Counted from the stretch's first letter, positions 43,445-53,247 are shown. The stretch is DNA of 64,000 nt from Mesobacillus sp. AQ2 (GCF_030122805.1 NZ_CP126080.1:4035501-4099500), one strand, 5' to 3'. Made by a program: numbers and translations. Notes: generated by a model not told the origin, from the letters alone.

Positions 43445-44445
43445 TGCGAAAAGCAGCCTTCGTTTTTGACAGATTATTGTCGTTTCTCTTCATACCTGTC
43501 AAAAATACGATGGTTTCTTGACAGCTTTTCGGCTTATACCTTCAGACTTGTCAAAATAATGATGGTTTCTTGACAGCTTTTCGGCTTCTACCTCCGGACC
43601 TGTCAAAATAACGTTGCTTTCTTGACAACTTTTCGGCTTCTACTCACAGACCTGTCAAAATAACGTTGCTTTCTTGACTGCTTTTCGGCTTCTATCTTCA
43701 GACCTGTCAAAATAATGACGCTTTCTTGACAGCTTTTCGGCTTCTACCCCTGGACCTGTCAAAATAACGACGCTTTATTGACAACTTTTCGGCTTCGACC
43801 CCTGGACCTGTCAAAATAACGACGCTTTCTTGACTGCTTTTCGGCTTCTACCCCTGGACCTGTCAAAATAACGTTGCTTTCTTGACAACTTTCCGGCTTC
43901 TACCCCTGCACCTGTCAAAATAACGTTGCTTTCTTGACTGCTTTTCGGCTTCTATCTTCAGACCTGTCAAAATAACGTTGCTTTCTTGACTGCTTTTCGG
44001 CTTCTATCTTCAGACCTGTCAAAATAACGTTGCTTTCTTGACTGCTTTTCGGCTTCTATCTTCAGACCTGTCAAAATAACGTTGCTTTCTTGACAGCTTT
44101 TCGGCTTCTATCTTCAGACCTGTCAAAATAACGATGCTTTCTTGACAACTTTTCCAGTTTTTCCTCCCTACCTGTCCGAACTTCGGGCTACTTCGGACAG
44201 CTTTTTCAGGTTTCCCCCATAACCTGTCCGAACTTCGGGCTACTTCGGACAGCTTTTTCAGTTTTCCTCCTTAACCTGTCCGAACTTCGAGCTACTTCGG
44301 ACAACTTTTCCAGTTTTTCCCCATAACATGTCCGAACTTGGGGCTGCTTCGGACAGCTTTTTCAGTTTTTCCCCATAACCTGTCCGAACTTTGGGCTACT
44401 TCGGAAAGCTTCACCATTTTTCCCTCCAACCATGTCCGAACCATA
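43445..44445. repeat. Family A 52-bp array, 20 units, with an in-phase word switch
   Basis: Units start at 43445 and every 52 bp to 44433 with no indel. The first is degenerate (TGCG). Thirteen units (43497-44121) have TGTCAAAATAACG on the left and TTGACA or TTGACT on the right. From 44173 the six remaining units have TGTCCGAACTTC and TTCGGACA instead (the last lacks the right arm). Modules stay 27 bp and linkers stay 25 bp, changing from GCTTTTCGGCTTCTACC-like to GCTTTTTCAGTTTTTCC-like. The array runs from the FAD monooxygenase to the yuxO terminator and contains no credible gene. Confidence 0.93.
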
Positions 44446-44474
44446 AAAAAACACCAGCCAACTCGGCTGGTTTA
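44443..44474 (-). terminator. Terminator of yuxO
   Basis: On the minus strand AACCAGCC(GA) and GGCTGGTGTT pair around a short loop, followed by TTTTTATGG. It abuts the last array unit. Confidence 0.85.
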
Positions 44475-44858
44475 TTTTTTGCGTTTGATCACAGCGATGG
44501 TGCATCTGGATATGCAGACAAGATTGTCGTCTTCGTCTGTTATTTTTATATCCCAGACCATCGTCGTTTTTCCCTGATGGAGAACGGTGCCAAGGGCTGT
44601 GACTACTCCGTCTCTTTTTGCCCTGATGTGGTTGGCGTTGATTTCAAGACCGACCACGACTTCGTTCTCTTTGTCGACCAACTCGAAAGCGCCTACGCTG
44701 GCGACAGTTTCTGCAAGGGCAACAGATGCTCCGCCATGCAGCAGGCCAAATGGCTGCCTTGTTCTTTCATCGACCGGCATCGTGGCGACCACTTTTCCTT
44801 TTTGCAGTTCTGTTACTTCAATTCCAAGTGAGCCCAGCAATGTGTTGTTCAAATCCAT
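44472..44858 (-). CDS. yuxO: Hotdog-fold thioesterase (YuxO/PaaI-like)
   Basis: This 128-residue protein has the hotdog thioesterase pattern GLLHGGASVALAETVASVGAF, and GVVTALGTVLHQGKTTMVWDI towards the C terminus. It likely hydrolyses acyl-CoA esters. The ATG at 44858 is chosen for AGGAGG upstream. In B. subtilis yuxO lies next to comA; here no com gene follows. Confidence 0.87.
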   Translation of the reverse strand: MDLNNTLLGSLGIEVTELQKGKVVATMPVDERTRQPFGLLHGGASVALAETVASVGAFELVDKENEVVVGLEINANHIRAKRDGVVTALGTVLHQGKTTMVWDIKITDEDDNLVCISRCTIAVIKRKK

Positions 44859-44962
44859 ATTCTTTAGCCTCCTTATATTTGGCAAACAATTCACAGGTGC
44901 TTGCGGGAAAAACTAATATTGTCCTTACCACTAAGGACCAACAAAATCATGGGGTGATTCAT

Positions 44963-45145
44963 TTGAACCGAATTCGCGAAGGCATGATCCCGACAGTTTT
45001 AGGTACAGCTGTCACGGCTGCAGGTTATGCGATGAAACAAAATCGCAAGATCGACAAAATGGTTTCCAACACGGTATTCGGTTTCGGATTGGCTCATATT
45101 GTTCTGGGGGCCATTGATTTGGTTGAGCACAGGAACGATTTTTAG
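44963..45145 (+). CDS. Small protein with one hydrophobic segment, function unknown
   Basis: This 60-residue protein starts at TTG 44963, with GGGGTGA at 44951-44957. It reads NRIREGMIPTVLGTAVTAAG and later VFGFGLAHIVLGAIDLVE, two weakly hydrophobic helices around a basic KQNRKIDKM. The longer upstream frame is the antisense of yuxO and not believed. No family recognised with confidence. Confidence 0.6.
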   Translation: MNRIREGMIPTVLGTAVTAAGYAMKQNRKIDKMVSNTVFGFGLAHIVLGAIDLVEHRNDF

Positions 45146-45175
45146 CAAAAATGGACAAGTTCCAGGTGAAGGCGG

Positions 45176-45811
45176 CTATTTATGCTGCCTTTCCTGATAT
45201 ATGGCTTGATCCATTTCAGTAGCTGTTTCCTTAACTTTTCTCCGCCGTACCATGATAGTAATAAAGACAATCACACCAGCAAGAACCACAAGCCACAGCT
45301 CATCGCTATACCTCATGATCAGATCCATTTTATCGCCAAATAGATAGCCTAACACAAAAGCAATCAATACCCATATAAAAGCACCGCTATATGCGAAGAT
45401 GGCAAACGTTCTGAACGAAAGCCTGCTGATACCATAAAGAATTGGCACCAAATAACGGGCTCCAGGAACAAAACAGCTTAATGATAAGGAGAATACATGG
45501 TATTTCTGCATTAACTCCATAGCGGATTCAATTGAATTTGCAAACCGCTTTTTTCTTCTCATTATCTGTAATAATCTTCTTCCTATCACCCTTCCAAAAA
45601 AATAGCTGGAAGTGAAAGCTGCAGAGATCCCCAGATATGTAACACCAAAGGCAAGCATTGGGGTTAAAGCCCCCTGGGACGAAGCCATGCCGACAGTCAT
45701 CAATATGACCTCGTTTGGTACTGGGAGGATGAACACCCCAAACCACAACCATAAAAACAACCCTAAATAGCCGTTTTCGTCAATTATATTGACGACCAGA
45801 TCTAAATCCAT
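45176..45811 (-). CDS. DedA family membrane protein
   Basis: This 211-residue protein has about five helices and contains FGVFILPVPNEVILMTVGM, FFGRVIGRRLLQIM and SCFVPGARYLVPILYGISRLS with the conserved Arg of VTT domains. The ATG at 45811 follows a G-rich ribosome site; a start at 45829 would add six residues. A basic C-terminal tail (MVRRRKVKE) is present. It is the second DedA protein of the window. Confidence 0.87.
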   Translation of the reverse strand: MDLDLVVNIIDENGYLGLFLWLWFGVFILPVPNEVILMTVGMASSQGALTPMLAFGVTYLGISAAFTSSYFFGRVIGRRLLQIMRRKKRFANSIESAMELMQKYHVFSLSLSCFVPGARYLVPILYGISRLSFRTFAIFAYSGAFIWVLIAFVLGYLFGDKMDLIMRYSDELWLVVLAGVIVFITIMVRRRKVKETATEMDQAIYQERQHK

Positions 45812-46013
45812 GAGGTCCCCCCCTTTCATGCTACCTTGGTCCGATTCTATTTCAACCGGGAAGTTATTATGTATAACAATTCTCCTTTTACGTTGGTATA
45901 CCCTTTTTTTCCAGTATATAAGTATTTTTGAGCTTTTCCCTCCTTCATACTTGAGAGTCAGCTTTCATACATTGAATCATATTATGAAATACCCGGCTGG
46001 AGGGAGGGTACCT

Positions 46014-46355
46014 ATGCATTGTTTATTTTTTTATAAGAATCAGCATCCCGATACTCGTCCATTTCCTGAAGTGAGCGCAACCCTGTTCAAAACATCGGCG
46101 TTAAAATCAATTGCCCTGATGAAAGATGCAAATATCGTAATGAGCAAAATCACGTCTTCGTCCTCTTTTTCCAGGGATTTAATGTCTGCTGCGCAGCAAT
46201 CAAATACAAAAGAAGTGGAGCGAATGATTAGAGCAACAGGAATCAAAAGAATGCCAAAAATCGATTATGACCCGGATGGAATCACCATGAATTTCACGGA
46301 TTATGCAGGGGAAAAAGAATGCTGCCATATTATCACACAGCTTAGGTGGCACTAA
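46014..46355 (+). CDS. yuzC: Possible spore coat protein (YuzC-like)
   Basis: This 113-residue protein starts at the ATG at 46014 after GGAGGGAGG. It contains HPDTRPFPEVSATLFKTSA, LMKDANIVMSKITSSSSFS and IDYDPDGITMNFTDY. Its position near yuxO and a small coat-like protein suggests the YuzC inner-coat family; the name is from memory and tentative. There is no signal peptide, as expected for coat proteins made in the mother cell. Confidence 0.6.
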   Translation: MHCLFFYKNQHPDTRPFPEVSATLFKTSALKSIALMKDANIVMSKITSSSSFSRDLMSAAQQSNTKEVERMIRATGIKRMPKIDYDPDGITMNFTDYAGEKECCHIITQLRWH

Positions 46356-46357
46356 AT

Positions 46358-46390
46358 GGAAAAGGCCGCTGCATTGGAACAGCGGCTTTT
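46358..46390. terminator. Bidirectional hairpin between the two coat-like genes
   Basis: AAAAGGCCGCTG and CAGCGGCTTTT pair around an eight-base loop between convergent genes, with T-rich sequence on the plus side and TTTTCC on the minus side. Confidence 0.75.
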
Positions 46391-46394
46391 ATTA

Positions 46395-46577
46395 TTAATA
46401 ATAAGGGTATCCATAACCATAGCCATAGGGCGGGAATCCCCCATAACCGTAGCCATAGCCGCCGGGGTACAATAACGCGCTGCCTAAAAGGCCTCCCAGC
46501 ACTCCGCCAACAAACGGGCCTCCAAATCCAAAACCAAATGGACGCCGGCCGCCATAAAATGGTCTTCTTCTATTCAT
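46395..46577 (-). CDS. Small Gly/Tyr-rich coat-like protein
   Basis: This 60-residue protein is rich in Gly, Tyr, Phe and Arg, with repeats such as GGYGYGYGG and YGYGYGYPYY and a basic start MNRRRPFYGGRRPFGF. This is a typical composition for spore coat or crust proteins. GGGAGG precedes the ATG at 46577 by 7 bases. The composition alone supports the role. Confidence 0.7.
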   Translation of the reverse strand: MNRRRPFYGGRRPFGFGFGGPFVGGVLGGLLGSALLYPGGYGYGYGGFPPYGYGYGYPYY

Positions 46578-46672
46578 CAAGCTGCCTCCCTCTTTTTCTA
46601 TGCCTATAGTACTTCATATGCATACAGAGGGACAGTTGAATAGGCGTTTGTCCATTGTACTGAAAAAAATGC

Positions 46673-47269
46673 CTAGTCCCAGGTCATCCGCTGCTCTTTC
46701 CACGGGTCTCCATACATATGATAGCCATTTTCCTCCCAGAAACCAGGCCGGTTTTCAGAGGTGAATTCTATGCCCCTGATCCACTTTGCACTTTTCCAGA
46801 AGTAGAGGTGTGGAATGACCGCCCGCAATGGATAGCCATGCTCAGGAGTCAATTGTTCTCCATTATGGGAATGGGCAAGCAGGCTTGTATCCCTGAGGAA
46901 ATCCTCAACAGGAAGGTTGGTCGTCCAATTTTCTTCAGCATGGAGGATGACATATTTAGCTGCTTCCTTCGGTTTGGCCATCCTCGCCAGCTCCAGCGTG
47001 GAAACTCCTTCCCAAACATTATCAAGCTTGGACCATCCAGTCACACAGTGTATGTCATTGCCGGAGGATATTTGCGGCAAATCCATCAATTCTTTATATG
47101 GTAAAATCACTTCTTTTTCGACTAGTCCAAAAATCTTCAGGGTCCAATCATCTAAACTTTTATAAAAAGGGACATTGCCATAATGCAGGACAGGGAACGA
47201 AGTCGTAACATTCTGGTTCGGCGGGACTCTGCCCGAAGGACCCTTTTTCCGTGTTTTCCCAAAGTACAT
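46673..47269 (-). CDS. yuiH: Sulfite oxidase-like molybdopterin-binding protein (YuiH)
   Basis: This 198-residue protein has the sulfite oxidase-type molybdopterin domain: DIHCVTGWSKLDNVWEGV contains the Cys expected to bind Mo, and HGYPLRAVIPHLYFWKSAKWIRGIEF (in parts) is the usual C-terminal core. It is related to MsrP-type reductases but has no signal peptide. The ATG at 47269 follows GAGGTG; the size equals that of B. subtilis YuiH. Confidence 0.87.
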   Translation of the reverse strand: MYFGKTRKKGPSGRVPPNQNVTTSFPVLHYGNVPFYKSLDDWTLKIFGLVEKEVILPYKELMDLPQISSGNDIHCVTGWSKLDNVWEGVSTLELARMAKPKEAAKYVILHAEENWTTNLPVEDFLRDTSLLAHSHNGEQLTPEHGYPLRAVIPHLYFWKSAKWIRGIEFTSENRPGFWEENGYHMYGDPWKEQRMTWD

Positions 47270-47320
47270 GTTAATCACCTCTTTTTATTATCCTACCGAA
47301 TTTTCATTTTAAAATAAACA

Positions 47321-47360
47321 AAGCCGTCCTCCCTGTAAAAAAGGAGGACGGCTCTTTTTT
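47321..47360 (-). terminator. Terminator of yuiF
   Basis: On the minus strand GAGCCGTCCTCC and GGAGGACGGCTT pair, with T-rich sequence after the second arm. Confidence 0.85.
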
Positions 47361-47364
47361 AAAA

Positions 47365-48678
47365 TTATAAAATCATTGCGGCAATCCAGCCGAAAATGAT
47401 CAAAGGAATATTGTAGTGCACGAAAGTCGGTACTACTGTATCCCAGATGTGATTGTGCTGAGCGTCCGCATTCAAACCCGCTGTCGGCCCAAGCGTACTG
47501 TCGGATGCAGGAGAACCGGCATCACCAAGTGCGGCAGCTGTTCCCACAATCGCAATCGTAGCCATCGGGCTGAAGCCCAATTGAAGACTTAGCGGCACGA
47601 AAATCGTTGCAATGATTGGAATCGTCGAGAACGAAGAACCGATTCCCATTGTGACGAGCAATCCGACAACAAGCATCAACAAAGCGCCCATGGCTTTATT
47701 ATTGCCGATTGCATCGGCAGCCTGCGTAACAAGGGACTCCACATCCCCTGTTTCCTTCAGGACCTCAGCGAATCCGAATGCTGCCAGCATGACGAACCCG
47801 ATAAACGCCATCATTTTCATACCTTCTGTTAAAAGATTGTCGGCTTCACGCCACTTAATCGCTCCGCTTGCATAAACGACGATGATTCCCGCAAGCGCGC
47901 CCATGATCATCGAATCGAAGAACAGCTGTGCTGCAAGGGCTGCGATAATCGCAACGAAAGAGAAAATGATGCCAGTTTTTGAGTACTCATTTCTTTCCAT
48001 TTCGACCACTTGGTGATCTTGATAATTTCTAGGTTTGCGGTAGGATACGAAAATGGCAATCAGCAAACCGACTACCAGGCCTGCAGTAGGAAGCAGCATC
48101 GCTGTCGGGATGTCACCCTTATCGATGTTCATCCCGCCTTCAGCCATATTCGTGGCCAGGATATCGTGGAAGATCCCTCCGAATCCTACCGGCAGCAAGA
48201 TATATGGCGCCGTCAGTCCGAATGTCAAAACAGATGCTATCAAACGTCTATCAATCTTCAGTTCATTGAAGACAATCAACAATGGCGGAATCAAGATCGG
48301 AATGAACGCAATGTGAATCGGAATCAGGTTTTGCGAGAAAATCGACATCATTAAAATTAAAATCACGATAATCGCTTTTGAATAAGTCTTTGCTTTTGAC
48401 TCGCCTTTTTTGCCAATCATGCTGATCATCCAGTCAACGATCAGGTTTGGCAATCCTGTTTTGGAAATAGCCACTGCGAACCCGCCAAGCAATGCATAGC
48501 TCAGCGCAACCTCGGCACTTCCGCCAAGTCCTCCTGAAAAAACTTCAATTGTCTTTTCTATGCTCAAGCCGCCAGTCAACCCGCCGATCAGCGCTCCGGC
48601 AATCAATGCCAATACAACATTGACACGAAGCAGACTCAGGATCAGCATCGCCAGTACGGCAATAACAACTGCATTCAT
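47365..48678 (-). CDS. yuiF: Na+/H+ antiporter NhaC-type family transporter (YuiF)
   Basis: This 437-residue protein has about eleven to twelve helices. It contains [20 protein letters not shown] near the C terminus and [16 protein letters not shown], which match the YuiF branch of the NhaC/ion transporter superfamily. The transported substrate is not settled: a Na+/H+ or amino-acid/Na+ exchange role has been suggested for such proteins. GAGAGGAG precedes the ATG. Confidence 0.85.
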   Translation of the reverse strand: MNAVVIAVLAMLILSLLRVNVVLALIAGALIGGLTGGLSIEKTIEVFSGGLGGSAEVALSYALLGGFAVAISKTGLPNLIVDWMISMIGKKGESKAKTYSKAIIVILILMMSIFSQNLIPIHIAFIPILIPPLLIVFNELKIDRRLIASVLTFGLTAPYILLPVGFGGIFHDILATNMAEGGMNIDKGDIPTAMLLPTAGLVVGLLIAIFVSYRKPRNYQDHQVVEMERNEYSKTGIIFSFVAIIAALAAQLFFDSMIMGALAGIIVVYASGAIKWREADNLLTEGMKMMAFIGFVMLAAFGFAEVLKETGDVESLVTQAADAIGNNKAMGALLMLVVGLLVTMGIGSSFSTIPIIATIFVPLSLQLGFSPMATIAIVGTAAALGDAGSPASDSTLGPTAGLNADAQHNHIWDTVVPTFVHYNIPLIIFGWIAAMIL

Positions 48679-48872
48679 TATACGTGCTCCTCTCGGTGAT
48701 CAAATACTTTAGTTTGGTAAATTGGTAGAGAATTAAAATGACAAGTATTAAATTATCATAGAATTGTTTTTTATGTCAATGGGTTTGCTTGATTTAGTGT
48801 TTTGATTGCCATTGAAATTTATGTTAAAAATGGGGGAAAGTACAGATGTGGTAGTTATGCCTCTGTCTGCTC

Positions 48873-48912
48873 ACAAAAAAACCCCAAAGTCTCATGTGAA
48901 CTTCAGGGTTCT
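48873..48912 (-). terminator. Terminator of yuiE
   Basis: On the minus strand AACCCTGAAGT pairs with ACTTTGGGGTT (two mismatches or wobbles), followed by TTTTTTG. Confidence 0.8.
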
Positions 48913-48921
48913 CCATTCTAT

Positions 48922-50433
48922 TTATTTTTCATCTTCTTCTGTCTCGAATCGTTCAACCAGCAATGCGAGTGTTCTGGCCATGACGCCAGTTGCGCCTGCT
49001 GGTCCCAGGTCATGCTCTTTGCTGGTGGTAGCTGTTCCAGCGATATCAAGGTGAACCCATGGAGTGCCTTCTGCAAACTCACCGACAAAGGCTCCGCCCA
49101 TGATTGCATGTCCTTCGGCCCCTGGCGAATTGTTCAGGTCGGCGATCTTGCTGCCCCTCACGCGCTCAATATCGCGCTCGAACAATGGCAGGCGCCAGAT
49201 TGGCTCTCCTGACTCATAGGAAGCCTCAAGCACTTGTTCAAAGAATTCCTCGTTATTCGTCAAAGCTCCTGATGTATGCAGTCCTAAAGCAGTAATCACG
49301 CCGCCTGTCAGAGTTGCAATATCAACCAGGTAATCTGCGCCGTGATGCTTAGCGTATGTCATGGCATCCGCAAGCACAAGGCGTCCTTCTGCATCGGTAT
49401 TCAGCACTTCAATTGTTTTTCCGCTCATGGATGTGATGACGTCATCCGGCTTGAATGCAGTGCCGCTGATCATGTTGTCAGTAGACGGAATGACGGCAAC
49501 GACATTGCGCTCGGGTTTCAGTTCACCGATGATCTCCATCGCGCCAAGCACGGCCGCTGCACCGCCCATATCTGACTTCATTCCGACGATGCCGGCCTTC
49601 GTTTTAATCGAGTAGCCGCCTGTGTCAAATGTGATGCCCTTGCCGACCAGCCCGATGACATTATTCCATTCTTCCTTGCCCTGATATTTCAGGACAATCA
49701 TTTTCGGCGGCTCAGCTGAACCCTGATTGACGGCCAGCAACGCACCCATGCCGAGCTTTTCCATTTCTTCTTTTTCTAAAATTTCTGCTTCAAACTCATA
49801 TTTTTCTGCGAGCTTCAGCGCATATTCCGCCATATCTGTCGCAGTCAACAGATTGCCCGGTGTATTGACGAGCGTTCGTGCTGAATTCGTGCCTTTGCCG
49901 AAAACATAGCCAACCTCTAGAGCTGCTTCCACATCGCCTTCTTCATCGGCATTGTAAACAGTAAGGCTCTCAATGCGCTTTTCTGGCTCGTTCGATTTTT
50001 GCTTGTAGCCTGCGAATTCATATGTAGCCATCGGGAAAGCTTCTCCAAGTGCGTGTGCTGCATCGTTCAGCTCGACGCTGTCGCTTGTAAAAGTATCCAA
50101 AAGCACTGCTGCTTCCGTCCATTTCTCCTTCTTTGCTGTCTTGAACAGACGGCCAAATGCGTCCCTCAAAGTCTCGAATTTATATTCTTTCTCATGTCCA
50201 AGCCCGACAAAATAAATCTTCTTCGCGCCAATTTTACCGAAAGTATGTATTTTGGAAACCTCTTTTTTCCTTGTTGAAATATCCCCGCTTTTGATCAGTT
50301 CAGTCAATTGTCCGTCAAAAAGCTTGTCTGCTTCCCCAACCACGCCTTCAAGTCCTGATGGCTTATTGAACAGGCCAATCACAAGACAGTCATGGCTGTT
50401 GGTCAAATTAAATTGATTGCTAACAGTAAACAA
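48922..50433 (-). CDS. yuiE: Leucyl aminopeptidase, M17 family
   Basis: This 503-residue protein has the M17 metallo-aminopeptidase core: [15 protein letters not shown] (Lys and Asp ligands), [14 protein letters not shown] and the signature [17 protein letters not shown]. It removes N-terminal residues from peptides in the cytoplasm. The TTG at 50433 is preferred because GGAGGGGTGA lies 5-14 bases upstream; the GTG at 50442 is inside that site. Confidence 0.93.
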   Translation of the reverse strand: MFTVSNQFNLTNSHDCLVIGLFNKPSGLEGVVGEADKLFDGQLTELIKSGDISTRKKEVSKIHTFGKIGAKKIYFVGLGHEKEYKFETLRDAFGRLFKTAKKEKWTEAAVLLDTFTSDSVELNDAAHALGEAFPMATYEFAGYKQKSNEPEKRIESLTVYNADEEGDVEAALEVGYVFGKGTNSARTLVNTPGNLLTATDMAEYALKLAEKYEFEAEILEKEEMEKLGMGALLAVNQGSAEPPKMIVLKYQGKEEWNNVIGLVGKGITFDTGGYSIKTKAGIVGMKSDMGGAAAVLGAMEIIGELKPERNVVAVIPSTDNMISGTAFKPDDVITSMSGKTIEVLNTDAEGRLVLADAMTYAKHHGADYLVDIATLTGGVITALGLHTSGALTNNEEFFEQVLEASYESGEPIWRLPLFERDIERVRGSKIADLNNSPGAEGHAIMGGAFVGEFAEGTPWVHLDIAGTATTSKEHDLGPAGATGVMARTLALLVERFETEEDEK

Positions 50434-50519
50434 ATCCTTCACCCCTCCAAATTTATACTTTCATTATATCGAAACAGCTGAAATATTTCGACTTCCGCAG
50501 TTTATTTTCACTTTAGCTC

Positions 50520-50897
50520 CTAGTCTTCCAGATATAAATATAAAACCGGCAGCTCTGGCAGTGCCCCGACTTCTTCATAGGGAACACGGTCAAGTCCGTC
50601 TGGGAATGTTTCTAGGCACTTTTCGATGAAGGGATATATTTTTTCCAGATCAAGTCCCCAGTGGATTGGACGGTAGGTTTGAAGGTAATCATGCGCTGCC
50701 TGCATCATGAGCCGCGCTCCCTTCACATTTCCGTAGCTGTAATGATAGATCGCAACACTCATTTGCAGCAGCCCTTTTAAAAAAAGATTGCCTTTATCCG
50801 TCATCCACATATCTTCAAGCAAGTCATGGCAGGTATAATAGTCCCCTTCGTTGAATTTAATAAAGAACTCATAGTACTCTTCAGGGTAGCCTGTCAA
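50520..50897 (-). CDS. DUF309 family protein
   Basis: This 125-residue helical protein contains YYEFFIKFNEGDYYTCHDLLEDMWM, broken by the DUF309 signature (His-Asp-Leu-Leu-Glu-Asp), and KGLLQMSVAIYHYSYGN. The function is unknown. The TTG at 50897 follows a near-perfect GGAGGTGA; an ATG at 50912 would add five residues but has a poor ribosome site. Confidence 0.8.
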   Translation of the reverse strand: MTGYPEEYYEFFIKFNEGDYYTCHDLLEDMWMTDKGNLFLKGLLQMSVAIYHYSYGNVKGARLMMQAAHDYLQTYRPIHWGLDLEKIYPFIEKCLETFPDGLDRVPYEEVGALPELPVLYLYLED

Positions 50898-51025
50898 ATC
50901 CCTCACCTCCATTCATCCTGAACGTTAGAACTATTTTATCAAACATCGGCCGCTGGCTGTAATGTTATCATTGAACTTAGGGTATTACTGAAAAAGGTAC
51001 TTTTATATATAGAGGGGGAACAGCC

Positions 51026-51499
51026 ATGGAATTATTAACGAATTTCCCATTGTGGGCCTCGCTGGCGGCGATTTTTTTCGCGCAGTTCGTGAAGGTCCCG
51101 ATTCAATATATTGCGACGAGGAGGATTGACTGGTCGCTGCTGACGAGTACGGGCGGTATGCCGAGCTCACACTCCGCTGCTGTGACAGCATTGTCGACAG
51201 GGGTGGCTCTTCAAGCAGGACTCGATTCAGCTGTATTTGCTGTTTCGGCTGTCTTTGCGATTATCACGATGTTCGATGCCTCGGGTGTCCGCAGGCAGGC
51301 TGGAGAGCAGGCTATTGTCCTGAACCAGCTAGTGGCTGATTTTGGCCGCTTCGCCCAGGAAGCAAAGGGATGGCAAAAGAAACCCGAGCAGGAAAAGCAA
51401 AAAGAGCTGAAAGAGCTGCTGGGACACAAGCCCATCGAAGTTTTTTTCGGCGGATTGACTGGCATTGTGCTGACTTTGCTGCTGCATTATCTTTTATAA
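51026..51499 (+). CDS. yuiD: Divergent PAP2-family membrane protein (YuiD)
   Basis: This 157-residue protein has about four helices, with GGMPSSHSAAVTALSTG (PAP2-like SxxxH motif) and FDASGVRRQAGEQA. It resembles YuiD, part of the divergent PAP2/acid phosphatase-vanadium chloroperoxidase group, which may act on membrane phosphate esters. GAGGGGGAAC lies before the ATG. A soluble binding protein gene starts 16 bp later. Confidence 0.85.
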   Translation: MELLTNFPLWASLAAIFFAQFVKVPIQYIATRRIDWSLLTSTGGMPSSHSAAVTALSTGVALQAGLDSAVFAVSAVFAIITMFDASGVRRQAGEQAIVLNQLVADFGRFAQEAKGWQKKPEQEKQKELKELLGHKPIEVFFGGLTGIVLTLLLHYLL

Positions 51500-51514
51500 G
51501 GCAGGTGGATTTGT

Positions 51515-52282
51515 ATGAAAGTAGTGTCATTATGTCCCAGCAATACCGAAATCATGGAATTTCTCGGGCTGTCTCATCTTCTCGTCGGAGTGGATGATTT
51601 CTCCGATTGGCCCGAAGCGGTAAAATCGCTGCCTAAGCTTGGCCCGGACCTTTCGATCGATCTTAATCTTGTTGAAGAATTGAAGCCAGACCTCGTGCTT
51701 GCATCTTTAAGCGTGCCTGGTATGGAAAAGAATATCGAAGGCCTGAAGGAACGCAATATTCCCCATATCATTCTGAATCCGCAATCGCTTCAGGATATAG
51801 AGAAAGATTTATTGGTCACGGCCGAAGCATTGAACATGCCAGAGCGCGGGCAGAATGCTGCAGAAAAGTTCAGAAACAGACTCGAGAACATCAGGCAAAA
51901 AGGGGAAGCAGTTAAATGGAAACCGAAGCTCTACTGGGAGTGGTGGCCAAAACCTGTATTCACTCCCGGCAGGATCAATTGGCTGACAGAAATATCAGAA
52001 GCTGCCGGTGCTGAAAATATTTTTAATGATGTTGAACTTGCCAGCGTACAGACTGACTGGGATGATGTAAAATCCCGGAATCCGGATTATCTGTGCATTG
52101 CCTGGGTCGGTGTCAGGAAACAAAAGGTGAAAAAAGAATTGATTACAAACAGGCCCGGCTGGAAAGAACTCGACGCTGTCAAGGAAGACCGTCTTTTCAT
52201 TCTAGAGGAAGAACTGTATTGCCGGCCGTCCCCCAGACTTCTTGATGGTCTGGAAAAATTGCACCATCTCATCCACAAATAA
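51515..52282 (+). CDS. BtuF-like periplasmic-binding-fold protein without signal peptide
   Basis: This 255-residue protein belongs to the TroA/BtuF-like substrate-binding fold: VVSLCPSNTEIMEFLGL, GPDLSIDLNLVEELKPDLVLAS and the Trp-rich central WEWWPKPVFTPGRINWL. Related proteins bind cobalamin or iron complexes. It lacks a signal peptide and no ABC permease lies nearby, so it is probably cytoplasmic with an unknown ligand. AGGTGG precedes the ATG. Confidence 0.8.
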   Translation: MKVVSLCPSNTEIMEFLGLSHLLVGVDDFSDWPEAVKSLPKLGPDLSIDLNLVEELKPDLVLASLSVPGMEKNIEGLKERNIPHIILNPQSLQDIEKDLLVTAEALNMPERGQNAAEKFRNRLENIRQKGEAVKWKPKLYWEWWPKPVFTPGRINWLTEISEAAGAENIFNDVELASVQTDWDDVKSRNPDYLCIAWVGVRKQKVKKELITNRPGWKELDAVKEDRLFILEEELYCRPSPRLLDGLEKLHHLIHK

Positions 52283-52284
52283 AA

Positions 52285-52311
52285 AGGCACTTTCCGCCTG
52301 GGAAAGTGCCT
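52285..52311. terminator. Bidirectional terminator between the BtuF-like gene and yuiC
   Basis: GGCACTTTCC and GGAAAGTGCC pair around GCCTG. AAAAA on the left gives a T run on the minus strand (yuiC), and a short CCTTTT run lies on the plus side. Confidence 0.85.
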
Positions 52312-52317
52312 AACCTT

Positions 52318-53028
52318 TTAAGATTTCTTTCCGCTAATATACTGCTGGCGGAAAACCTGCATGGATTCATTTTCGTTGAGTGCTTTCAGGTCATCTTCTG
52401 TAAGCTTGCCGTTACCCATTTCAATTATGTATGCGTCCAGCGTCTTCTTGCCCCATTGTTCGTATACATCCTTAACAGTATCATAATATAAATCCACTTT
52501 ATTTCCCTTGATTGCCCCGCCTTTATCGGCGACAACCCCAAATCCATATCCAGGGATGAAAAGGATGGTCCCGATCGGGAATACATTTAAGTCAGCGGCT
52601 ACGGTCGAGTAGAGGTCGCGTTTGACCTTCACACCTGAATAAGTAATTCCATAGCCTGGGTGGCCAGGATTTTTACCAGTGGATTCAATTCCTGCCGTAT
52701 AGCCCGTTGCAATGATCTGCTTTGTCGGGTATTGCGACCAGTTCATTGATTCCTCAAGTGTCGGCGGTGCGCCGGCTACTTTTTCACTAGAAGAGATCTT
52801 CGTCGTGAAGTCCGAAACTTTTTTCAAAAACTTAAGGGCAAGCCCCATTGACTTTTTTTTATGATCAAAACTTGAATTTTCCTCTTGTTGTGCGCCAGCA
52901 CTGTCAAAAACGTATGTAGAAACAGTGGAAGCTTCCACTCCTGAAATCGAGTGGAAAGTTGAAGTTATAGCAGCAAAAAATAAAACTGCCATAGCTGAGC
53001 GTTTTGCCCACATTTTTAAAATATTCAT
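52318..53028 (-). CDS. yuiC: 3D-domain (stationary-phase cell-wall) protein YuiC
   Basis: This 236-residue exported protein has an N-terminal hydrophobic signal (about 7-32), then a long spacer and a 3D domain (about 130-225) with [20 protein letters not shown] and [19 protein letters not shown] carrying the conserved Asp residues. The 3D domain is the lytic transglycosylase-like fold of MltA/Sps proteins, and YuiC from B. subtilis was shown to cleave peptidoglycan. The ATG at 53028 is used; upstream GGAGGAGTG serves as the ribosome site. Confidence 0.88.
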   Translation of the reverse strand: MNILKMWAKRSAMAVLFFAAITSTFHSISGVEASTVSTYVFDSAGAQQEENSSFDHKKKSMGLALKFLKKVSDFTTKISSSEKVAGAPPTLEESMNWSQYPTKQIIATGYTAGIESTGKNPGHPGYGITYSGVKVKRDLYSTVAADLNVFPIGTILFIPGYGFGVVADKGGAIKGNKVDLYYDTVKDVYEQWGKKTLDAYIIEMGNGKLTEDDLKALNENESMQVFRQQYISGKKS

Positions 53029-53212
53029 ATAATTTTTCACTCCTCCCAAATCTATTAATTTCCCAACGAAACAAGAAATATTCCAAAAGGAGCAAAAAAG
53101 GGACCAAAAGACCTATTTACACTTCCATTAAAAGTAAAATTTTAATCATTGGATTAATATCTTGACTTTACTAAATTAGTAATAGTCTCTGACCAATCCC
53201 TATTTTTATGCA

Positions 53213-53243
53213 TAAAAAAAACCCTCAAAAAATTGAAGGTCAC
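53213..53243 (-). terminator. Terminator of yuiB
   Basis: On the minus strand ACCTTCAA and TTGAGGGT pair around TTTT, followed by a run of T. Confidence 0.8.
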
Positions 53244-53247
53244 ATTC

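Noticed and set aside
43445-44445. The 52-bp arrays as CRISPR
   Set aside because: There are no unique spacers: both the module and the 25-bp linker are related from unit to unit, units carry two-armed dyads, and no cas gene is present.
44726-45145. 139-codon frame for the small gene at 44963
   Set aside because: The first 79 codons are antisense to yuxO; GGGGTGA and TTG at 44963 give a better start.
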